Below, one piece after another: positions 10,951 to 20,611 of a stretch of 29,896 nucleotides of DNA (its first letter is position 1; the number at the start of each line of letters is the position of its first letter). The stretch comes from Schoenoplectus triqueter (Eukaryota > Streptophyta > Magnoliopsida > Poales > Cyperaceae), in contig CAXKVV010001193.1 in NCBI GenBank assembly GCA_964058805.1, positions 1 through 29,896 of the forward strand, written 5' to 3'. The translations under genes and the position numbers were made by a program. The notes below the pieces were generated by a model. That model saw only the letters and a program-made list of their open reading frames with translations. It was not told the origin of the DNA and searched no databases.

Positions 10951-12684
10951 TCAGTTCTCTGTTGCTTCGTCAAATTGGATGGCTTGGTCTCTGCACTCAA
11001 TGCTACAGAAAGCTTTCTCCCCTCTGCCAATTAAAATTAAAATAACAAAAATAGTTAAGAAATAATATTCGTTTTATGAAAATGAGAAAATTAATTCTTG
11101 GTAGGATCTGTTAATAAAGATTTTAGGGATAAAACTCAAACTACTCACAAGCTATTTCATTATATTTGACCCCAGTTCTTAGAAAAGATGTGAAGTCTTG
11201 TGATTGGTAATTATTTAATTTGGATAATCTTTTGGCACACATTTTTGGTAGATTGCATACAAAGAATAGGTCAACATTTCTGATTTATAATTGGAATCTG
11301 CTAAATTTTATAATTGCAAGTTAATTTCACAAGTCCTGGAGTAATTTTCATAATACAAGATTGCACTCAGAGAACTAATAATAGAAATATGTTGTGGCCA
11401 CTGTAGTGAAAGTGAAACGGAATCAAAGCATCACAAATTCACAATCTAATAATTGAGATCAAATTTAACAATGGATATGTCCATCTATTGCTCCCTTTCA
11501 TTATCAACACTATTGTTATATTTCTTTTAAAATGTTTGGTATTGGTCCCATTAAGTGAAACAATTGGGTGGCCAAATCACTTAGTCCATGAAAGAACAAA
11601 ACAAAAAGTAAAAAAGAGAAGAAAGCATATTCTTCATGTTTGGTTGGTTATTGTAACATTAGAAACAGAGAATCATATTCTTTTCCAAATCAAATCTTTT
11701 TGCATATAGAAAGAACAACAATCCGCCCCCACAAAAGGAGAGAAGAAAACGAACTCCAAAAGGATTTATTATTTAAAATAAGATAAATTTAGAACCCAAC
11801 CCAAAAACAAACCGCAATTTCTAAATGATAATTATTATATATTTTCTTTGTGTGTTTTTTTAAGTGCCTCTCATATCGACCATTAATAATAGCAAACTAA
11901 AACAAAATTAATAAATGAGTTTTTTTTTCAAGAGTGATAACTGAGATTTTAGAACTAACCTATACATCAAGATATCTCTGCCTTCTCCAAGGCTTCTCTT
12001 GCACAAATGACAAAAACTCAGAAAATCGCCACCATTGCTTCTGCCTTCATCCCTTGGCATCTCCCAAAACGCACCTCCACATTTGTCCACCACGCAATTG
12101 TCGAAAATATGCGTCTTTCTCGGATTAGGCCCGTGAGCAATCACACAGGTGTAATCCTCCGACATCTCAATTTCATCCACGTTCATCACCCTTGAACTCT
12201 GCCTCTCCATCGCCACTGGAGATCTCAATTTCGGTGACAACAGACCAAGTTTTGACTCCCTGTTTTTGATGCCAAACTCGATCGACCCACTACGGGATAT
12301 CGGCATTGGATTCATACAAAGTGCTTGGTTTCTAAGTTTCGACCCAATTAACACCATCTTGTCAAGCTTATCTGAATCAAGCGCATCTACCAAACCGAGA
12401 CCCATCAGTTTTGGGTTGGTGTCATATGCAGGTTTCGGCTTCCTCGTGCTGGAGAGCTTGTCAGAGAATGGGAAGAATGGGCTATTGATAGAGGACGAGT
12501 TACTGGTTTCAAGTACAAAGGTGGGGCTCATGGTAGATTCCAGGGGAGAAGAGAAGCCTCCTTTTGGAGAGAGGCGCACTAAGAGGTGCCTTGGAAAGAG
12601 AAATGGAGATGGCGTTTTGGGTTTGTTTCTCTGTTGGTGGTTCGCACTGGGAGAAGGCAGTGGCGATGATCTCCTTCTCAGCAT
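10951..12684 (-). CDS. FLZ-domain (FCS-like zinc finger, DUF581) protein, two exons: 12684-11960 and 11023-10951
   Basis: Minus-strand gene of 265 residues. Exon 1 runs to 11960 and stops inside an Arg codon (AG|GTTAGT donor). The 936-bp intron ends in TTGGCAG at 11024, and exon 2 starts at 11023 with A, giving AGA, then GEKAFCSIECRDQAIQFDEA and a TGA at 10953-10951. The join completes the FLZ finger: C225-x2-C228-x19-C248-x3-C252, with FLSFCHLCKRSL before the intron and FCSIEC after it. Residues 1-150 are Ser/Pro-rich and look disordered, with a SPTFVLET stretch like the SPTSVLDT motif of other FLZ proteins. FLZ proteins are plant-specific adaptors that bind the SnRK1 kinase and respond to sugar, ABA and senescence cues; that role is known of the family and inferred here. 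No break or missing ligand is seen. The antisense frames over exon 1 are shadows. Confidence 0.93.
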
Positions 12685-12776
12685 ACTATTTTATAGTTGT
12701 AGAAACTAGAAACTATATACCAAAAAGTTGCCGTCTTCTGTTTGGAGAAGGAAAAGGTGTGTAAAGGAGTGCAGAT

Positions 12777-12784
12777 TATTTATA
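12777..12784 (-). promoter_or_regulatory. TATA box of the FLZ gene
   Basis: On the minus strand the sequence reads CTATAAATAAT, a canonical plant TATA box, 93 bases upstream of the FLZ start codon. Transcription would be expected about 30 bases further down (near 12750), leaving a leader of roughly 65 bases. A purine-rich tract in minus-strand reading (12800-12825) lies just upstream. Confidence 0.6.
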
Positions 12785-12966
12785 GAGAGAAATCGATTGG
12801 GTTTTTCTTCTTCTTTTTTTTCCTTTTGAGCGATCTCGAATGCAAATTCCATCAAAGGACGGAGAGGAGAAAAAAGGTCATTAAAAAGTGTAGACCAGGG
12901 ATGATAAAGTGATATCGTTGCTATCGTCGCGGGTTAAAATATAAGAGACATTGGTCACTAGTAAAT

Positions 12967-13080
12967 ATTAATATTAAGAAACATTGACAATATGAAAGGA
13001 TTGAATATTGAATTTATTCTTAATAATATTAAGAGACATTGGCATTATAAAAAATTGAATATTAAATTTAATCTTAATAT
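12967..13080. repeat. Tandem pair of about 56-bp units
   Basis: Both halves contain TAATATTAAGARACATTG, then ATTGAATATTRAATTTA and TCTTAAT; they lie about 180-300 bases upstream of the FLZ promoter. Confidence 0.7.
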
Positions 13081-13168
13081 GTAAATAGAACCGAGTGTAG
13101 ACCAGTCTCATCTATTGCGGGAAGGAAGCCAGAGATACCAAACACTTGCGATCAAATATGGTTCCAAC

Positions 13169-13457
13169 TGGCGGAACCAATTCGATCAAGAAATCTGTTT
13201 AATTTGTTCGAATTTGAATTTGATCCGACTTGATTTTTAAAAAAAATCAAAATAATCTGATCTAATTCGAATCCGATCTGATCCGAAATCAAATGACTTT
13301 CAATCGAATCAAAATCTATTAAAAATCTAAAAAAAACACAACATATAAATTGATCTGAGTCAACCCTGACCCGATCCGATTTCTTCTAAAAGATCAAATT
13401 AACCTGACCCGTCCGATCCGAACCCAAACCGACCCGACCCATCCGATTTCCACTCTA
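13169..13457. mobile_element. Small hAT-like MITE with 8-bp target duplication
   Basis: Flanks GTTCCAAC (13161-13168) and GTTCCAAT (13458-13465) match at 7 of 8. The right terminus in reverse reads TAGAGTGGAAATCGGATGGG; the left begins TGGCGGAACCAATTCGAT. GATCCGA and GACCCGACCC subterminal repeats occupy both sides. There is no coding capacity. Confidence 0.7.
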
Positions 13458-13559
13458 GTTCCAATACAGGACTCGACCATTTCATCTAATCAACAATTTT
13501 GATTAAATTCTTCCTACTCTAATTTTTTTTTTACTCACTTTCAAACCGATCTAATAGTG

Positions 13560-14656
13560 ATCATCAATTTTCTCTCCGACTCTTCTTCGTCTCCGGTTTC
13601 TCCTCAACACTTAGATGCCTTCCCTTGCAAAGCTTTGCGACGATCGAAGAGAACGAGCACTCCGTTGTTCTCGACCCTGCTCTTTCACGATCCAAAATTC
13701 TAACCCATCTCTGACTTAACAACCACCGGTTCTTCACGATTTCTTCGCGTATGGAAACTTTTTTCTGACAAATAACTGAAATAGAGCTATGTCAAATTTC
13801 TAGTTCTAAAATTTGAGTGTGTGCTTATGTTAGTGTATATTCAACTTTTTAGGCCTCTGTTCTGTTTCATCAACTAACTGCATAGCTATTCATGCAGGGG
13901 AAAGACAAGATATTCATGCACTTAATATTCATGCATCAACTAACTGCATAGCTATGCTGTGATTGTTCTGGAACGAATAACTTGCCGCTAGGCAAACCGG
14001 TTAGTGTGTTCGTCCCTTTCCCTCTCCTCCGCTACCTCGTTCTTGGGCACGCCCTTACAAAGGCTTGAATCCCATTTTTAGGAAACATCCTAAACATCTG
14101 GATCATTAGACTCATCATGCACTTATAATTTTATGTAATTTATCTTCATTTTTCTATTTTAGTTTTTCATTCTTTCAATACCTGATGCTTAGATGCTGAG
14201 CCCTGGTGGAAAACCGATGGGCCTACAGCTTTGTGCGTGCATATTTTACTATTTCAGCTCTCAAAATTTTGAAAGATAATATCAGATATTTATATCAAAT
14301 TATTGTAAGAGAGTTATTATTTTTATTCAAGCTCTATCATTGACTGTGCTTTTATATCTACAGTTTAATTGCACTTAGCGTACCAAGTTCAGCTGGTAAT
14401 TATTTAAGATGGCTTTCAAAATAGTTTGAATTTAGATTTTTTTTGTGAACACCTTGTGAGAACTATGGTTTTCTATCCTCTCAATCTAAAGCATCTTGGT
14501 CTGCAATTTCAAAGAGGTGCCTACCAAAGTGAAAGACTTCTGTCGTTCCAAACTCTCACTTCTGTCCCACTGTTATCCATAAAGAGAAAATCATATAAGA
14601 ACAGACTTGTTACTTCGTTAGGTTCTTCATCGTTCAAGGAAAATATTCTGATTTAA
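13560..14656 (+). other. Possible transcribed locus or gene remnant, function unknown
   Basis: Between two transposon-rich stretches lies DNA of gene-like texture: a CT-rich leader-like run (13570-13615), a short frame from 13615 (MPSLAKLCDDRRERALRCSR, soon ended), several pyrimidine-AG acceptor-like sites (for example ATGCAG before 13899 and CTACAG near 14228), and a 76-codon frame at 14426-14656. The latter reads as a Ser/Leu/Arg/Lys-rich stretch that could be a transit-peptide-like exon. A 22-base direct repeat (CATCAACTAACTGCATAGCT core) occurs near 13868 and 13934. I cannot assemble a convincing gene model or name a family, so it may be a non-coding transcript, a decayed gene or chance. 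Confidence 0.2.
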
Positions 14657-14665
14657 AACAGAACC

Positions 14666-14825
14666 GGATTAGGGCTATCAATGGTTAAGGTAGAGTACAC
14701 TATAGATTTTATTTATATTCTTATTCGATAAGTAAATGAACTTTTTTATCCATATTTATATCTAATAATTTAATGAAAATAAAATCTTATTTATATCCAT
14801 CTTATCGGGTATGATACTGGTTAGA
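14666..14825. mobile_element. Probable hAT-like fragment
   Basis: Begins TTAGGGCTATCAATGG, a hAT-like terminus comparable with the left end at 1674, followed by AT-rich sequence with TTATATCCAT and CTTATCGGGTATGA. The other end is not identified. Confidence 0.3.
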
Positions 14826-15468
14826 TAAACTGCTTTCAAAATAGAAAAAATTATAATATAATTAGCAATGAAAAATATTATTACATAATTTTCTATAGGG
14901 AAGAGATCCCTTGACAATGGGGTATCTTGACAATATGTCTCTAAATAAATGCTAAAAAAATCTTAAAAATAGAAAAAAAAATCCTATATATTCTTCTACT
15001 TGTAGATTGATGATGATTCAAAGATCATCAAAGATACCCCCATTATCCATCAAAGATCATCAAAATGTGCTTTGATGGACTATCAAAGATCATCAAAATG
15101 TTATATAATTTATAACGGTTCCAATTAAATGATCTTTGATGGACTATCAAACGATAATGAAATTACATAAAATTTAAATCACCATCAATTTATAAGTAGA
15201 ATAACATGTTTATAAAGTTTTATACCTAGATTTCTGCTGTCACATGGTTACTTATTTACTCCACAAAATGAAAAATATATATTAAACTTTTTTTCTTTGT
15301 TGACATCTTACAGTTTAATAGAACCTCCTGATAAATAATTTTCTTTTACAGGATGCACATTGCACAAAAAAAATCTGTTATTTTTCTTTTAATTCTGAAA
15401 ACAAGCGGTCACAAAATCTCCATTCAAACTAAAATTGAGAAGAACTGGCGACGTAGTCAAGTCCTGCA
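14826..15468. other. AT-rich stretch with TCAAAGATCATCAAA repeats
   Basis: Between 15018 and 15150 the motif TCAAAGATCATCAAA and its partner CTTTGATGGACTATCAAA recur several times in both orientations. No gene is seen. Confidence 0.5.
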
Positions 15469-15474
15469 TAGTGA

Positions 15475-15770
15475 TTTGCCGGCGGGTACCGCGGATACGG
15501 GGTCGGGTACATCCGCGGCGGGCGGCGGACACGAGTACGGCGGGTAGACGAGTTTTTTTAAAACCGTACCCTACCTGTGCCCGTCGCGGGTACAAGGTTA
15601 CCACGGGTACGGTTACGGGGGTACTCGGGCACACGGGTACTCGGGAACGGGATCCGTTACAACGGTTTCTGAAACGTTATAACGATTTACTGAACCGTTA
15701 TAATGATTTATGAAATGTTATAACGGTTCAGAAACTGTTTTGCACGGGTAGACGGGTACGGGATTTTTTT
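15475..15770. repeat. hAT subterminal repeats: CGGGTAC units and four AACGTTATAACG-type units
   Basis: Many GGGTAC/GGGTAGACG units in both orientations are followed (15657-15740) by about four 20-base units built on CGTTATAACGRTTYA, then further CGGGTA units. Dense short subterminal repeats are typical hAT transposase-binding zones. Frames across this zone on both strands are artefacts of its high GC. Confidence 0.7.
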
Positions 15771-16319
15771 TTACTGTTTTTGTTTTACAAATATATTTTT
15801 TATTTTGGAATGTCGTAAAATCTGAATAATATCATTTCGGCTAAGTACAAATCTAAACGTTCATTTTAAAAGAATAATATATTTTCTAAACGTTCATTTT
15901 TTTCAATTATTTTAAAATAATAGATTAAATAAAAAAATAGATAAAAAAATTAAAAATGAACATTTAAAAATCAAATAATTTAAAATGAACGTTTAAAATA
16001 TAAATAAAAAACATCTTAAATCAATTAATTTAAAAAGTAAAATAAAAATAAAAATTTATCAAATCAATTACTTTAAAAATAATTTTGAATTATTTTAAAC
16101 AAATAGTTTAAAAAATAAAAGTTACCCTTCTCCTTTTATTCCGGGCTTGGGATCGGCTATATAAAATAACATAGGCGGAGTTCTAACTTTTTTTTAGTAG
16201 TTTTCTTTAAAATGAAGAATTTAAAAACTAATTGAAATGCTTAGAAATTTATAATTTAAAAAATAGCCATAAAAATTAAAGGAGGTTAAAAATTAATGCT
16301 GACACTGCCTTCTACCTAT

Positions 16320-17610
16320 CTAATAGTTCGCATTCATATACCATTGCTTGCTCTCTTCCGCACCATCTGAATCTGGTTTATAACCCGGCCACGGCTCGGT
16401 ACCGCTTTCTTCAGTCTCGACTTCGGATGATTGTGGTTGATCTCGATATTGATTGTGCTCATCAGCATCAATCTAATCTTTCAAGCACACAAGTCTCTCA
16501 AAAACATGTGCACCCAACTTACTACGTTTATCAGAGAGAATCTTGTTCGCCGAACTAAAGCAACTTTCAGAAGGGACAATTGACACGGGTACGACAAATA
16601 CGTCGCGGGCCATCATCGCCAGCGTTGGATAGCCCCTACTAGTGCGATGTGCTTTGGAAATCTGCTAACAATCCACCACTGCTAGCGCTCCTGGAAGTGA
16701 AACTATTAAATAAAATAATTAGTAGATAAATAATGTAGATATAATAAATAATGAATATTAAAAAATATGTAATTTATATTTTTACCTAGGGGCGCGGCGG
16801 GATGAAGACGGATTTTGGTTGTCAACCATTCTTGAGTTGTATATGTTAAACATCTCATCGAACTTCGAATTCATGTATGCCTCCACCCCGGTGTTGGATA
16901 AATGTAGATTATCTTTGTACGCTTGAACTATTCTGATTGTGTAATACTTCTTGTATGCCGGATTGAGGTAGCTTGCGATGATGGCTAGGAGGGGTATATC
17001 TTTATAGATTATCTTTGTACGCTTGAACCATTTTGATTGTGTAATACTTCTTGTATGCCGGATTGAGACAGCTTGCGATGATAGCCAGGAGGGGTATATC
17101 TTCCCAATATTTTAGAAATTTTTGCTTCATGGCATCTACGATCGGCGTGAGAGATTTATCTCGGGTTTCGGCTTGTTCCAATTCACGATACACCTTGGAG
17201 ATGCTATAGAGATGTTTCAGCAATTCAAATGAAGTCGGTGAGTACGAGCAGGATAGTTGGACGGTTGTTTTAAAAAAAATTTCTAGTTGCTCCCATTCCT
17301 CGACACTGGGTTCCAATGTCATTCCCTCTGGGGTGGAGCTTCTCAAAAACTCTCAAATAACAGCATGGTAAGGAATGCATCGGTGCAAAAATCTATAGGT
17401 AGAGTTCCAACGGGTATCTATATCCCAAGAAACTCTCAACTTACTCAATCCATAGTTGACGCACATCAATGTGAACCATTGTTTTCTTTCTTGGTTTGAA
17501 ACAATATGGTTGAGAGCATCCTTAAATTTAATTATCAATAGTTTTACGGTTTCTGTTTTAAGGCCCGCCTTCGCAACGAGGTTAAGTTTGTGGCAATCAC
17601 ACTTTTGATG
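16320..17610 (-). pseudogene. hAT-superfamily transposase pseudogene (C-terminal half)
   Basis: Minus-strand reading gives, in order, CDCHKLNLVAKAGLK, SWDIDTRWNSTYRFLHR (a hAT hallmark), a helical segment with ELLKHLYSISKVYRELEQAE and ASCLNPAYKKYYTIKM, GVEAYMNSKFDEMFNIYNSR, and the C-terminal dimerisation block YPTLAMMARDVFVVPVS then SESCFSSANKILSDKR. The acidic tail follows. Breaks: TGA at 17353-17355; a 100-bp tandem duplication (16905-17104) that shifts frame; a probable small intron (about 16784-16707); a TAG in CVVDCQI-like sequence (near 16672); and TAG at 16473-16475 where hAT proteins usually have Trp in the LVCLKDW motif, after which 50 codons stay open to the original-looking stop at 16320. 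The BED finger and first catalytic region are absent, so the gene is dead. Confidence 0.88.
16905..17104. repeat. 100-bp tandem duplication inside the hAT pseudogene
   Basis: Copies 16905-17004 and 17005-17104 share TAGATTATCTTTGTACGC at the start and GAGGGGTATATC near the end. About eight differences are visible and nearly all are transitions. Since 100 is not a multiple of three, the duplication breaks the transposase frame. Confidence 0.92.
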
Positions 17611-17614
17611 AAAT

Positions 17615-17793
17615 AACCTATTTTCTTAACTTATTAAAAATAAATCCGAATTTAAAAATTAAAATCTAACATATTCAAACCAAATCTAATTACTTCACAT
17701 ATTCAAAAAAAAACCTATTTCTTAACCTATTAAAAATAAATCCGAATTTAAAAATTAAAATCAAACCTATTCTAAAAAATCTAATTACCTAAC
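17615..17793. repeat. Direct repeat, two copies of about 82 bp
   Basis: Copies 17615-17699 and 17712-17793 both contain AACCTATT, CTTAAC, AAAAATAAATCCGAATTT and TCTAATTAC. They replace the expected N-terminal half of the hAT transposase or fill an intron. Confidence 0.8.
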
Positions 17794-18063
17794 ATTCAAT
17801 AAATCTACCATAAACTAAATTTACTCTACAAAAAAATTTAATATAACATGAAATAAATATAACCTTTAAATCTTGCGGAAAAATCTTGCGGGAGACGCCG
17901 AACTTCATAATTTCAATACTTTCGTAATTCCGTGATCGTATTTTTACACTATTTGTTTTGGAACAATAAATTTAAAAATTGAGAATAATATTATATTGAG
18001 AGAATAAAAGATTGAGAGATTGAGAGAAGGTGAAAATGTTGAGAAATGAGAGGAAGAGGGGTG

Positions 18064-18071
18064 TATTTATA
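18064..18071 (-). promoter_or_regulatory. TATA box for the hAT transposase
   Basis: Minus strand reads CTTTATAAATACACC, followed by a pyrimidine-rich leader and an ATG near 17911 (ATGAAGTTCGGCGTCTCCC). This suits the original transposase promoter; the coding region between it and the surviving hAT domains has been replaced by AT-rich repeats. Confidence 0.45.
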
Positions 18072-18130
18072 AAGTTTTGATTGGAGAAAATAAAATTTGA
18101 AATTTATTAAAAAAAATCCAATGGATTCGG

Positions 18131-18155
18131 CGGGTACGGGTACGGGTACGGGTAT
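18131..18155. repeat. (CGGGTA)n short tandem repeat
   Basis: Four CGGGTA units in direct orientation, on the 5' side of the hAT transposase. They pair in kind with the 3' subterminal zone at 15475-15770. Confidence 0.8.
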
Positions 18156-18540
18156 CTGGTACGGGACAGTTTGACGAATAGGAAGATAAAAAGAAGGAAT
18201 CAGTAGACGAATAGGAAGCAGAGAGCATGAGAGGAGCTGAGGAGGTATCTGGTACGGGACAGTTTGACGGGACAGATAGGACAGGAGAGGTCGCATCGGC
18301 TGGAGCAGATTTGGTCCTCTTCCTTTTTTCTGTGCTAAAAACTGCTAATGGAAAAGCCAAAAGCGAAAGAGGATTAGGAAGGGGTGCCGTCACATCCGGA
18401 ATAATTACCGCGATGTCACTCACTCCTGATTTTTGCGGCAGAAGAATGCAAAACCCAACTCTGACCAGAGGTGACAAGACGCTGTGCTTCTTTTCTTTTT
18501 TTAACGAGCCCGTTAAAGAGAGATTCCAAATGCACCGCAT

Positions 18541-19245
18541 AGTCCGATCCGGACTGGACCGGATCGTGACTGTGGACCGGACCGTGATCGTGGACCGGAC
18601 CGTGACCGTGGACCGGATTGACACGGTCCGGTCCAACGATGAGTCGGTCCTCCTTTCATCCGAAAATGAACTGTGCCGATTTGTCCCGTGCCGGACCGCC
18701 CCCTGGATCAGACCCCACCCCCCCAACACCCGGCCCCCCTCCCAAGACCGTAACTATTCTGATTATCCAAATTTTATTTTATAATTTTTGATATTTTATA
18801 ATTTTTTTTTGTATTATTTGATTTTTAAATTATTCAAAAATACATAATTAATTCGATGAAAATGATTATTTAAAAATTAATAAATTTATTTTTCAACATT
18901 TATTATTTTTTTATAATTTTCTAAAATTTTATTTTTTTTTCAATTTTTTAAATTTTTTAGTACCATTAGATTTTTAAACAATTAAAAATAATAATTCGAA
19001 TTAGTTAAAAATTATTATTAAAAAATATGATAAATTATTATTTTTTCAATTTATAAAAAAAAATTTGGACCGGACCGAATCGTCCCGTGGGGGTCCGGCC
19101 CCCGGGGGCCAACGATGGGACGGGTTTGGTTTTTTTCGAATTTGGACCGCCTTGGACCAGACCGTTTGGACCGTGAGGGACCGTGGACCATAGACCATGC
19201 GGGACCGTGGACCGTCCGGGTTTGGACCGGACCGTCTTCAATACT
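18541..19245. mobile_element. GGACCG-repeat DNA, probable non-autonomous transposon or two fused ends
   Basis: GC-rich GGACCG arrays at 18556-18760 and 19063-19237 flank a very AT-rich core. The first array has three exact-length 18-base units (18556, 18574, 18592) of GGACCGGACCGTGACCGT type. The right edge reads, in reverse, TAGAGTATTGAAGACGGTCC, like a hAT terminus; a similar ATTGACACGGTCCGGTCC lies at 18617 but no clear left terminus or target duplication was found. The long overlapping frames on both strands here (18067-18784) come from the repeats and are not genes. Confidence 0.5.
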
Positions 19246-19312
19246 CTACACACACCTCATACATACTTCAACGCGCTAATTTACTCCTTAAACCCATCAA
19301 CCGAGAGGTCAA

Positions 19313-19390
19313 TGGGAGTGTTTGGCGCACAGTGAAATAACAAAAAATTGGAATATAATAGCTATTCCATGGTGTGCCAAACAAACCCAT
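19313..19390. mobile_element. Very small inverted-repeat element (about 78 bp)
   Basis: TGGGAGTGTTTGGCGCAC on the left pairs with TGGGTTTGTTTGGCACACC read in reverse on the right. It sits just upstream of the truncated element at 19421 and may be a solo end of the same family. No secure target duplication is visible. Confidence 0.4.
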
Positions 19391-19420
19391 TTGTGAATTT
19401 GAATTGTTAATACAATACTC

Positions 19421-19620
19421 TAGTGTGTTTGGACAGTGAAAGAATTAGTATAAGAATATTGTGAGATTAGTGATATCTTAAAAAATATTAAAAGAGTGTT
19501 AATTTTTATTATTTTGAATTAGTAATGTTGTTTGAATGGTAACTTGAGAACAGTGAAGAAAATAACTAAAATAATTAATTATTTTTTATTATTTTATTTA
19601 ATAATAATATTTATCTAATA
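19421..19620. mobile_element. Truncated relative of the 2137-3386 element
   Basis: TAGTGTGTTTGGACAGTGAAAG, TTGTGAGATTAGTGATATC, AATGTTGTTTGAATGGTAA and the following ATT/AAT run match, in the same order, the reverse complement of 3190-3386. The other end is missing. Confidence 0.65.
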
Positions 19621-20258
19621 TTACTTTACACTAATATATTAGCACTAATTCGCTAACTAATATTTTATTACTTTGTATGATTTAAACAGAATTAACATTG
19701 TTATGCTGTCTCACCATCAACACACCCCTCGGACTCGAAAGAAGAGGACTTTTGGATTTGGCTACTCCTCCAAGTATGCATTAAATATATATATATATTT
19801 TATTAAATTTTAGTAATATGTATAGATTGATCTTCTATTAAATTATATATTAATCGTTGAGTATTAATTATATATTGATTGTTAATTTATTATTTTAATA
19901 AATTTAAAATTATTAGATGAAATATTATGGTAATGTGAGAACTTTTTGGAAAAAAAAATGGAGGTCTAACTGTGTCAGAAAATTAATAGAGTACTAATTT
20001 ATGTTGCCTTTTGTTGTGCTCGGTGCTTTTAATTTGGTTTAGGAATTAGGACTTATTTAGTGCAAAAGTGTGTGAAATTTTATGTTTTATAACAGTTGGA
20101 ATATATCGATTTTTATATTTTTCCTGTCTACAAATTCTATTGTATCAAACGCCATAATGCATTTTCTAGTATTCCAAATTATCATGCATCAAACGTCTAC
20201 AGTAAAAATAAGAAATCCAAGGATCATTAATCATCCGGACCAATATTTCAGTGTTTTT

Positions 20259-20611
20259 CGGGATTCTTTCATATCAAACGGGTCCGTAGTGATTCCACTT
20301 TGTTTTGTGTTATGAGTAGAGGTGTTAAAATTTGTTCAAATATGAATCTGATTCAATGTGAAATGATTTAAGAATAAATCGATTAATTATGAGTTAAGAT
20401 TTTTTTATTCATATTAGATATGATCCAACTCGGGATTCTTTCATTTTCTTTCATATCAAACGGGTCCATAGTGATTCCACTTTGTTTTGTGTTATGAGTA
20501 GAGGTGTTAAAATTTGTTCAAATATGAATTTGATTTAATGTGAAATGATTTAAGAATAAATCGATTAATTATGAGTTAAGATTTTTTATTCATATTAGAT
20601 ATGATCCAACT
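20259..20611. repeat. Tandem duplication of a hAT left end plus its flank (two units)
   Basis: Unit 1 is 20259-20430 and unit 2 is 20431-20611. Both hold CGGGATTCTTTC, CATATCAAACGGGTCC, GTTATGAG and the first 110 or so bases of the hAT element. Unit 2 has an extra ten bases, TCATTTTCTT, near its start; otherwise the units differ at only a few sites, mostly transitions. Confidence 0.9.

Larger units (their letters stand above)
15469..18177 (-). mobile_element. Degraded autonomous-type hAT element (left end plausible, right end unresolved)
   Basis: The transposase pseudogene is flanked by GC-rich CGGGTA-type subterminal repeats on both sides: 15475-15770 on the 3' side and 18131-18155 on the 5' side. 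A plausible 3' terminus starts TAGTGATTTGCCGGCGGGTA at 15469. The 5' flank has its own TATA box and a possible start codon. No matching inverted end or 8-bp duplication was found near 18.2 kb, where small scrambled repeats appear, so the right boundary is a guess and may have been rearranged. Confidence 0.55.

Noticed and set aside
11488..11709. 73-codon plus-strand frame in the FLZ intron
   Set aside because: No domain, AT-driven composition, and antisense to an intron.
12007..12764. Three plus-strand open frames opposite the FLZ exon
   Set aside because: They are antisense shadows of a clearly conserved minus-strand exon and match no domain.
15353..15713. Three GC-driven frames on both strands
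   Set aside because: They lie in hAT subterminal repeats and show only low-complexity Arg/Gly/Thr peptides.
18067..18784. Frames of 220 and 185 codons on opposite strands
   Set aside because: Both arise from CGGGTA and GGACCG repeats, give repetitive peptides such as TVDRTVIVDRTV, and overlap each other.
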